DNA from: Symbiobacteriaceae bacterium
GTDB taxonomy: Bacteria > Bacillota > JAAYKD01 > WRDA01
Assembly (NCBI GenBank): GCA_009783675.1
Contig: WRDA01000035.1
Coordinates: forward strand, 1-9,667
Length of the DNA: 9,667 nucleotides
Direction: 5' to 3'
A program made the translations under genes and the position numbers. Positions 1 through 5,636 of this stretch are shown here, piece after piece (the stretch's first letter is position 1; every line of letters begins with the position of its first letter). Below the pieces are notes generated by a model. That model was given only the letters and a program-made list of their open reading frames with translations. It was not told the DNA's origin and searched no databases.

Positions 1-1107
1 ATCAGCCTGGCGCATCTGAGCCTTAAGACCCCGATGCTGGAGGTCCATCTCCCCGCTGATCCCGGATCCACGTAAGCCATGCAGCATCTTCACTGCCTGA
101 CGCTGGGCATCTTCACCCAGGGCGGCGATGTAAATATCCAGTTTTGGTTGAGGTAGTTCGCGCTGCTCCAGGGATATCAGGATGCGCTCGATGCCAAGAC
201 CATATCCTGCGCCAGGTACCTGTGGACCACCGAGCTCTGCAACCAGGGGATCATAGCGACCTCCTCCTCCCAGAGCTCCGATTTCTCTGGTCTGTGGGTC
301 ATAATACTCAAAGACGGTACGATTGTAGTAGTCGAGTCCCCTTACCAGACGATCATTCATCACGTAGCCGATGCCAAGGTCTTCCAGGTAGGTTTTAACC
401 AGCGACAGATGCTCCCTGCAATCGTCACAAAGATAATCCTTCATCAGAGGTAGCTCAGTAAATTCGGCTTGACAGGCCTCATTCTTACAATCGAAGACAC
501 GCAGTGGGTTCAGCTGATAGCGACTCTGACAGTCCGCACATAGCTTGTTCAATCTCTGACTGAGGTACTCGAGAATCGCTTGACGATGTACTGGGCGACA
601 GACTGCGCAACCGATGGAGTTCAGCTGCACTTCGATATCCGCCAGCCCTATTCTGTGGAACAAGTCCATGCCGACCGCAATAATCTCGGCATCTGCCAGA
701 GGAGAAGCAGTACCGAATATCTCAATATCGAACTGATGAAACTGTCTGTATCTGCCACTTTGCGGTCTTTCATAGCGAAACAGAGCTCCGTAAGTAAACA
801 GTTTGAGAGGCATGGCTTCGGCATACAGCTTGTGCTCTATCAGGGCTCGTACGATACCTGCCGTGATCTCAGGACGCAGAGTCAAAGAGCGTTGTGAACG
901 ATCATCAAAAGTATACATCTCTTTGCGAACAATATCCGTAGCTTCACCCACGCCCCTTTGAAAGAGTTCCGTACTTTCAAAATAAGGCAGACGAATCTCC
1001 TGAAAGCCGTAGAGCCGGCAGACCTCAACGAACTGTTCCTCCAACCATCGCCACCGACTGCTTTGCTCAGGCAGTATATCATGCACACCACGTGGAGCCG
1101 TTATCAT
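1..1107 (-). CDS. hisS: Histidyl-tRNA synthetase (3' end beyond the window)
   Basis: Cytoplasmic class II aminoacyl-tRNA synthetase that attaches histidine to tRNA-His using ATP. The frame is open for 369 codons without a stop and runs off the window edge; family members are about 420 residues, so roughly the last 50 residues (part of the anticodon-binding domain) are missing. Visible signatures: class II motif 2 from residue 110 (FRYERPQSGRYRQF), the HisRS-specific RGLDYYNRT at 256–264, GALGGGGRYD near 276, and motif 3 GAGYGLGIERI at 299–309. The cysteine-rich insertion typical of many bacterial HisRS is present (CAVC near residue 188, CADC near 210, CDDC near 248). The ATG at 1107 is preceded by AAGGAG eight bases upstream, and that Shine-Dalgarno lies inside the last codons of the preceding gene. 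The two genes overlap by ATGA, which implies translational coupling. No promoter of its own is visible. Confidence 0.97.
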   Translation of the reverse strand, partial: MITAPRGVHDILPEQSSRWRWLEEQFVEVCRLYGFQEIRLPYFESTELFQRGVGEATDIVRKEMYTFDDRSQRSLTLRPEITAGIVRALIEHKLYAEAMPLKLFTYGALFRYERPQSGRYRQFHQFDIEIFGTASPLADAEIIAVGMDLFHRIGLADIEVQLNSIGCAVCRPVHRQAILEYLSQRLNKLCADCQSRYQLNPLRVFDCKNEACQAEFTELPLMKDYLCDDCREHLSLVKTYLEDLGIGYVMNDRLVRGLDYYNRTVFEYYDPQTREIGALGGGGRYDPLVAELGGPQVPGAGYGLGIERILISLEQRELPQPKLDIYIAALGEDAQRQAVKMLHGLRGSGISGEMDLQHRGLKAQMRQAD

Positions 1108-1895
1108 TCTTTCATCTCCTTTTGTATCGAGTCCCACAATACCTGGTGATCTCCGTGCAGGAGCATAATGCCATTGAAGCTCTTCGCAGCGGAGTTCAGG
1201 CGCAGCAGAGTTAACAGCGATGCTTTGGGTATAGTGCCTGTCTGAATAACTCCCATTAGCTTTAGCTGTTCCCAAATCTCCGCAGCCAAATGCAGGAAGA
1301 GATCTTTCATCTCCGGACCGCTGCTGCCGGCGGAAACTCTCTCCGTAACCAACTCCTCCAGCAGTGCTCCCAAAGGAACCAGCGAATGCCACCACAAACG
1401 CCATTCATCCATCAGACTGTCGCAATGGATCAGAGGCAGATCCAGGGGTGAGTCCGCACCGCGGTAGGCTCCCAAACGCGAAAGAAGACCACGGGCATCC
1501 CCGAAATAGATCGATTTGCCGCTTTCATCGAGATAAGAAAGGCATTGGTTAACATCACGATGAGTCAAAACTGAAAAGGCAGAGCTGCTCTCGAGTAGTC
1601 CTGGTCCCCGAACCAGAACCCAGGCAGCCTGGCTGGCTACCGGCTGCACCACCACGAACCAGGGTAGCTGGTGCAATCCAGGATCATCGAGATCGAAATC
1701 CTCCAGAGCTGAAGGCAGTTCAAGACCCTGTCCCCTGCAACAGCGCAGCCAGAGGGGCCACATGGATAGCTGCAGACCGCAAAAGGCTAATAACCCAGGA
1801 TAAACTCTCTCATCACCTCGGTTTTTATTCCGCAACTCCTCCAGACCAGGTCGCCAGACTCTGATTATCTCCGAAACTACATCCTCTGTAATCAT
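1104..1895 (-). CDS. Uncharacterised 263-residue protein
   Basis: I do not recognise this protein. It is 263 residues, rich in leucine and tryptophan, with an early hydrophobic stretch around residues 33–50 (YPGLLAFCGLQLSMWPLWL) that contains a CC pair at 52–53. It shows no convincing signal peptide or long membrane segment, and no nucleotide-binding or catalytic motif I can name. The middle (about 77–130) reads like an alternating beta/alpha fold and the C-terminal half (about 160–235) looks mainly helical. The ATG at 1895 has GAGG only two bases upstream, a weak and tight ribosome site. It lies 23 bases after the 436-residue gene and overlaps hisS by 4 bases, so it is very probably a real translated gene in that operon; its final codons (KEMKE) encode the hisS Shine-Dalgarno. 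It could be lineage-restricted, or a strongly diverged member of a known family that only a profile search would reveal. Confidence 0.8.
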   Translation of the reverse strand: MITEDVVSEIIRVWRPGLEELRNKNRGDERVYPGLLAFCGLQLSMWPLWLRCCRGQGLELPSALEDFDLDDPGLHQLPWFVVVQPVASQAAWVLVRGPGLLESSSAFSVLTHRDVNQCLSYLDESGKSIYFGDARGLLSRLGAYRGADSPLDLPLIHCDSLMDEWRLWWHSLVPLGALLEELVTERVSAGSSGPEMKDLFLHLAAEIWEQLKLMGVIQTGTIPKASLLTLLRLNSAAKSFNGIMLLHGDHQVLWDSIQKEMKE

Positions 1896-1918
1896 TTCCT
1901 CACCACACTAAAACTAAC

Positions 1919-3229
1919 TTAAATTGGACGACAATTGCTGAGGGGAACGACGCATTCCTCCCCGCTATCGAGACGCAATCTGGCTAGAGTGGCGCGCGTC
2001 CCTGCACTCGTCTCCCTAAGCTCGCTGTCTATCTCTACGATGACCGCTGCAGCACCAAAATGAGGTTGGCGTTCCAAAACTACCCGCATGCCCTCCTGCA
2101 GAGGCAGATCTTCTGCATCATGATCCAGTCCATCGTCAGCGAAGGGAATCTCGCTGACCGGAACCAGAAGTTCAGGGCGAATGACTCCGGCCCGCAATTG
2201 AGTGCTGCCATCAATAGCCCCTCTTCGACCCGTTAGGCTGGCCATCTCCTGATAAGTCGATTCCAGCATGGCTGCGCCGAATCCCTGCATCAGCAAAATC
2301 GGAAAAGGCAGGTCCATCAGGGCACCAAGGTCCTTCAAAGGCTCCCGGCGACTAAACGACCTCAGAGTGTCCTGATCGATACAACCTAAAACCAGACCAG
2401 AAGCTCCCTCATCTGCCAAGCGCTGCAAGGCTTCCAGGGTAATACCCCGACGTGCGATGAGGATAATCCCGGATAACTCCTTAGGTAGGTCAGAGGCTGT
2501 CAAGTCGCGATCTTCAGCGAGTACAGGAGTAATAATCCCACTGTCCTCTCCTCCGTAACCAGTTGCTCCTGTGAAGCGATATCCCATACCTGAGATCACG
2601 CAGCTGTCGGCATCTGGAATCTCGCTGATGACGCCATCTATGAAAGCAGTCATCTCTGTTAGCTGGAAGAGTGGGGTGATGATCATATAGCCCTCGCGCA
2701 AAGCGACCTCAGTCACTCGGCATAGTGCAGGAGCGACAGCCTTTTTTGAACCGCTGACAAGCAGTTGCCCGGGTGCAGCGATCATCCCTGGTTTGGCGAC
2801 GATGTTCGCTGCGAACTGCATCTTGTTTAGCCCCAGATCCTCTGCCCGTATGGCTACAGGCTCTCTGGGACCAACAGGCATGGGCTCGCGAATGTAGACA
2901 TAGCCGAGATACTTCGACCAGAGTGCCAGATACCCATCGGTGCTGCTCCTGGCAGCATGGCGACTGAAAAACTGCGAGTTGAGGGCTATGATCTCATTCT
3001 CAGCCACGGCATCGTTGACCGACTTTACGAGGGTGTCGCCAAGCTTTTCGCCCGAGATTCCCAGCTGTCTGGCTACGTCGAGGCGCACCAGAGGACCCGG
3101 TGCATAGTCCAGCTCTCCTACCACTGTATCGAACTTCACCTTCGTTCCGGGAGGGTATAGTATGCGACCGGGAGATGGCAAGCGTCTGATTTTGTGGATC
3201 GGGCGAGGTTTCCTTTCTTGGAGTGTCAC
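1919..3229 (-). CDS. Conserved-type protein of unknown function paired with MutL-like gene (barrel-sandwich-like N-terminus, KOW-like C-terminus)
   Basis: A 436-residue soluble protein with no signal peptide. Residues 18–45 (PSPGRILYPPGTKVKFDTVV) and 66–114 (NDAVAENEII followed by STDGYLALWSKYLGYVYI) have the spacing of lipoyl/biotinyl-like barrel-sandwich segments, but without an MKM or DKA attachment lysine. Another beta-rich stretch follows at 188–235 with a glycine-rich GYRFTGATGYGGEDSG. Then come an alpha/beta part at 252–325 (GITLEALQRLADEGASGLVLG, then MQGFGAAML) and a conserved-looking GSTQLRAGVIRPE at 341–353. The end, 375–436, is a KOW-like small beta barrel (LQEGMRVVLERQPHFGAAAVIV, then a VVPLSN strand). 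From memory, proteins of this architecture accompany long MutL proteins in Chloroflexota; that is recollection, not a search result. The start is GTG, overlapping the MutL stop as GTGA, with GAGGGAAG directly upstream. No enzyme activity can be assigned. Confidence 0.9.
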   Translation of the reverse strand: MTLQERKPRPIHKIRRLPSPGRILYPPGTKVKFDTVVGELDYAPGPLVRLDVARQLGISGEKLGDTLVKSVNDAVAENEIIALNSQFFSRHAARSSTDGYLALWSKYLGYVYIREPMPVGPREPVAIRAEDLGLNKMQFAANIVAKPGMIAAPGQLLVSGSKKAVAPALCRVTEVALREGYMIITPLFQLTEMTAFIDGVISEIPDADSCVISGMGYRFTGATGYGGEDSGIITPVLAEDRDLTASDLPKELSGIILIARRGITLEALQRLADEGASGLVLGCIDQDTLRSFSRREPLKDLGALMDLPFPILLMQGFGAAMLESTYQEMASLTGRRGAIDGSTQLRAGVIRPELLVPVSEIPFADDGLDHDAEDLPLQEGMRVVLERQPHFGAAAVIVEIDSELRETSAGTRATLARLRLDSGEECVVPLSNCRPI

Positions 3230-4983
3230 CTTCCCTCACCACCCTTTTCAGTCGTTTCACCACGTAGCCACCAAGCTTCGTACTCTGTCAGATGCTTTTC
3301 GTCGAAGAGCAGAGGACGTCCACGCATGTCCAGGATGATTCCACCGACTCCTCCTCTGACCGTCAGCTTACTGCTCCAGGGCCAGTGGGCACCATTCCCT
3401 GTCGATATGGACAATTCGGCGGTCTCTCCTGTTGCCAAAGGTATGATTTCAATGCAGCCACCACTTGCTTTACCACGGATATCTCTTCCCTGAGAACTCC
3501 TGCCGGTGATTTCGATCCCCACAGATCCGGGTTCTACCCAACCGAGAGGAGAAAGCGAAGTGCCAAGGGGTATGAGGCAGTCGTTGCTTAGGATCTCTAA
3601 TGCTGCATCTTCATCTACTTTGGAGAAGGCTCCGAGATGGGGCAGCATGAAGATGGAGTCCACCATCAGCTCAGTTGCTCCCACAGGTTGAAAAGCATCC
3701 AGAAGCATGGCTGCAGCCTGGAGGCGCTGAGGTGCATTGGAGAGAACTCCCCCCGAACCGATGATGAGGTTGATCATACCTATCTCCAGGGAATCCTCCT
3801 TATCCAGGAGACCTGGTTCGAAGAGACCCGCTTTACGGGGAATTCTGGCTAATGCCAGATGATCCTCAAAGGAGAGTCGCAAGGCCTCTCTCGCAGCGGC
3901 CTGTTCCACCAGGAGATCGGCGATAGTGGCTGGAATCGTCACCGGATAGAGCAACTTATTGCCGAGCCTGTCCTGCATCTCTGCTGCGGAAACAATAAGC
4001 TCACCATCCGGGATCCATCTCATCAGCCGTTCCAACCCGGCAGCAGCTGTGACATTGCCAATACTGTAACTCATACCATAATTGGCACTGACGCTGCGGG
4101 TAAAGTGTCCGTCGACGACAGAGAAGATATCCGTCGTAGCCCCGCCAATGTCGACACAAAGAATATTTATCGACCTCTGCACCGCATACTTGATCAGGAT
4201 TTCGGCAACAGCAGTTGGTGTCGGCAGGATAGGCAGTGCGGTCAGCTCCTGTAGTCGTCCATACCCCGGAGCATTGGACATGACATGCTCGATGAAAGCC
4301 TCATGTATAGCCTCCCGCGCTGGAATGAGATTCTCCATCCCGAAGGAAGGTCTTAGATTGGCTACTACTTTAATGACAAAATCCTCACCAAGAAGGTCCT
4401 CGACGATGGCGGCTCCACTGGATGCGCCGGCATAGATCACTGGCAGTCGATGAGCATAGCCGAACTTCGCCCGAGGTTTGGCAGTACGGATGAAGTCGCA
4501 CATCTCCACCACGAAAGAGATCACCGAGGCACCTTCCACGCCTCCGGAAAGCAGGATCATGTCGGGACGCAGAGCACGTAGACGCTCCAGACGCTGGAAG
4601 AGGGTTAAGCCATCGTCTGCGGAGAAGACATCCAACAAGATGGCTCCGCCACCCAGGGCTGCTCTTTCCGCGCTCTCGGCACTGAGGCGGGCCACATTAC
4701 CGCAGACGACCATTTGCAGGCCTCCACCTGCAGAACTGGTCGCCAGAAAAGAATCCACTTTGAAGACAGGGCCCTCGGAGCTAAGGTTAAGCAGCGACAA
4801 ACCACTGCGACGTTCCAGCAGAGAGACCGCACGTAAGACCCCTGCCATTACATCCTCTTCCGGAGCCTCTACAGTTGTCGGAGCCTCACCACGTTGGCAT
4901 AAAGACCAATCCTTGTCTCTTTGTTCGAAGAGCAATGCCTTGGTGGTGGTACTGCCCACATCGACGACAATCATACGTGGCAC
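3226..4983 (-). CDS. MutL/GlmL-family ASKHA ATPase-like protein (long form)
   Basis: Member of the glutamate mutase accessory family (MutL/GlmL), which has the actin/Hsp70/sugar-kinase fold. In clostridia it sits between the subunit genes of B12-dependent glutamate mutase and is presumed to be an ATP-dependent chaperone or reactivating factor. Counting from the chosen start (585 residues): phosphate-1 loop DVGSTTTK at 8–15, ATSSAGGG at 81–88, LLSGGVEGAS at 145–154, phosphate-2 loop DIGGATTD at 278–285, and adenosine motif IIGSGGVL at 407–414. A beta-rich C-terminal extension from about 460 ends in GIILDMRGRPLL near 548–559. Classical clostridial GlmL is about 460 residues, so this is the longer type. 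The GTG at 4983 was chosen because AAGGAGGAG precedes it at ideal spacing. A longer frame opens at 5061, but that start has no ribosome site and lies before the phosphate-1 loop. No mutase or aminomutase subunit is nearby. It overlaps the next gene by 4 bases. Confidence 0.9.
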   Translation of the reverse strand: MPRMIVVDVGSTTTKALLFEQRDKDWSLCQRGEAPTTVEAPEEDVMAGVLRAVSLLERRSGLSLLNLSSEGPVFKVDSFLATSSAGGGLQMVVCGNVARLSAESAERAALGGGAILLDVFSADDGLTLFQRLERLRALRPDMILLSGGVEGASVISFVVEMCDFIRTAKPRAKFGYAHRLPVIYAGASSGAAIVEDLLGEDFVIKVVANLRPSFGMENLIPAREAIHEAFIEHVMSNAPGYGRLQELTALPILPTPTAVAEILIKYAVQRSINILCVDIGGATTDIFSVVDGHFTRSVSANYGMSYSIGNVTAAAGLERLMRWIPDGELIVSAAEMQDRLGNKLLYPVTIPATIADLLVEQAAAREALRLSFEDHLALARIPRKAGLFEPGLLDKEDSLEIGMINLIIGSGGVLSNAPQRLQAAAMLLDAFQPVGATELMVDSIFMLPHLGAFSKVDEDAALEILSNDCLIPLGTSLSPLGWVEPGSVGIEITGRSSQGRDIRGKASGGCIEIIPLATGETAELSISTGNGAHWPWSSKLTVRGGVGGIILDMRGRPLLFDEKHLTEYEAWWLRGETTEKGGEGR

Positions 4984-4986
4984 AGA

Positions 4987-4995
4987 CTCCTCCTT
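4987..4995 (-). promoter_or_regulatory. Strong Shine-Dalgarno deciding the MutL-like start
   Basis: The minus strand reads AAGGAGGAG followed by TCT and then GTG at 4983. The GGAGG core lies five bases before that GTG, the best-placed ribosome site in the region. The in-frame ATG at 4974 would be 14 bases away and the upstream ATG at 5061 has no comparable site, so GTG at 4983 is the preferred start. Seen directly in sequence; use in the cell is inferred. Confidence 0.7.
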
Positions 4996-5032
4996 GACGG
5001 CAGAGCCTTCTGTCTGTAAGCATTCCTGTGGA

Positions 5033-5038
5033 ATTATA
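5033..5038 (-). promoter_or_regulatory. Possible -10 element (TATAAT) of an internal promoter before the MutL-like gene
   Basis: A perfect TATAAT hexamer lies on the minus strand in the 96-base gap between dtd and the MutL-like gene. Initiation about 7 bases downstream would give a leader of roughly 40 bases ending at the GTG at 4983. No good -35 hexamer lies 16–18 bases upstream and there is no extended TGn, so this is a candidate only. It would let the mutL–436–263–hisS set be expressed separately from recJ–rel–dtd. Confidence 0.35.
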
Positions 5039-5079
5039 GCTTGCACGAAATAACTCACCATACTTTATCACTAAGTCGA

Positions 5080-5529
5080 CTAAAATAGCTTTTCGGAGTC
5101 CAGCATGATGGTTACCGGACCATCATTGGTCAGTTCGACCTGCATATAAGCCTGGAACTGACCTGCCTGAACTCTCAGTCCCCTTTCCCGTAAAAGCGAC
5201 AGGAAAGTCTCGTAGAGTTCCTGAGCTTCTGCTGCCGGAGCCGAGTCACTGAAACTCGGTCTCCTTCCTTTACGGGCATCACCGTAGAGAGTAAACTGAG
5301 AGATAACCAGTATCTCCCCGGCTATATCATCCAGGGAAAGGTTCATTTTATCCTCTTCATCAGGAAAAAGACGCAGATTGGCTAGTTTGTCGACCATGTA
5401 GGTCATCCGAGTGACGTCATCTCCGCTGCGGAATGCAACCAACACCACATATCCCCGGTTGATCGCTCCAATAACTTCACCGTCTACTATAACCCTGCCC
5501 TTAGTAACCCGCTGCACTATCGCCCGCAA
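5080..5529 (-). CDS. dtd: D-aminoacyl-tRNA deacylase
   Basis: Cytoplasmic proofreading enzyme that hydrolyses D-aminoacyl-tRNA (and mischarged Gly-tRNA-Ala), recycling tRNA and keeping D-amino acids out of protein. The 149-residue length is full for the family. Both active-site signatures are intact: SQFTLYGD at 77–84, followed by KGRRPSF, and GQFQAYMQVELTNDGPVT at 123–140, which carries the cis Gly-Pro motif that gives chiral selectivity. The N-terminus RAIVQRVTKGRVIVDGEVIG matches the usual family start. The initiation codon is TTG with only a weak GGTGG-type site upstream. An overlapping out-of-frame ATG mini-frame begins 11 bases earlier. The gene follows rel after a 107-base gap containing a heptad repeat, the same order as in B. 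subtilis (relA–dtd). No terminator is seen after it. Confidence 0.97.
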   Translation of the reverse strand: MRAIVQRVTKGRVIVDGEVIGAINRGYVVLVAFRSGDDVTRMTYMVDKLANLRLFPDEEDKMNLSLDDIAGEILVISQFTLYGDARKGRRPSFSDSAPAAEAQELYETFLSLLRERGLRVQAGQFQAYMQVELTNDGPVTIMLDSEKLF

Positions 5530-5559
5530 CCCGCCACCATCTTTCTTGATGCTTTATGC

Positions 5560-5634
5560 TTAAACTTTTCACTTTTCACTATAAACTCTTAACTCTTAAG
5601 CGCCTTCGAAACTCTCAACTCTCAACTTTCAACT
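5560..5634 (-). repeat. Imperfect heptanucleotide tandem repeat between rel and dtd
   Basis: Read on the minus strand from 5634, the gap consists of 7-base units: AGTTGAA, AGTTGAG, AGTTGAG, AGTTTCG. A 12-base interruption follows (AAGGCGC TTAAG, 5606–5595), then AGTTAAG, AGTTTAT, AGTGAAA, AGTGAAA, AGTTTAA. Nine of the units start with AGT. It begins three bases after the rel stop and ends about 30 bases before the dtd start. It does not fold into an obvious terminator hairpin. Heptameric intergenic repeats (STRRs) are known in cyanobacteria, and similar AGTTRAR-type runs occur in other genomes; the relation to this one is unproven. Confidence 0.8.
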
Positions 5635-5636
5635 AT

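Noticed and set aside
4478..5053. A 191-codon open frame on the plus strand, antisense to the MutL-like gene
   Set aside because: It is serine- and arginine-rich with no family resemblance and lies wholly opposite a strongly motif-supported gene; it is a shadow frame.
4984..5061. Upstream ATG giving a 611-residue MutL-like protein
   Set aside because: The extra 26 residues have no family counterpart, no ribosome site precedes the ATG, and a near-ideal site points to GTG at 4983.
5071..5080. AGTCGACT palindrome at the dtd stop as a terminator
   Set aside because: Eight bases with no loop and no following T-run in the transcribed direction; not an intrinsic terminator.
5578..5583. TATAGT as a -10 for a dtd promoter
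   Set aside because: It arises from the heptad repeat and the sequence 17 bases upstream (AAGGCG) bears no likeness to a -35.
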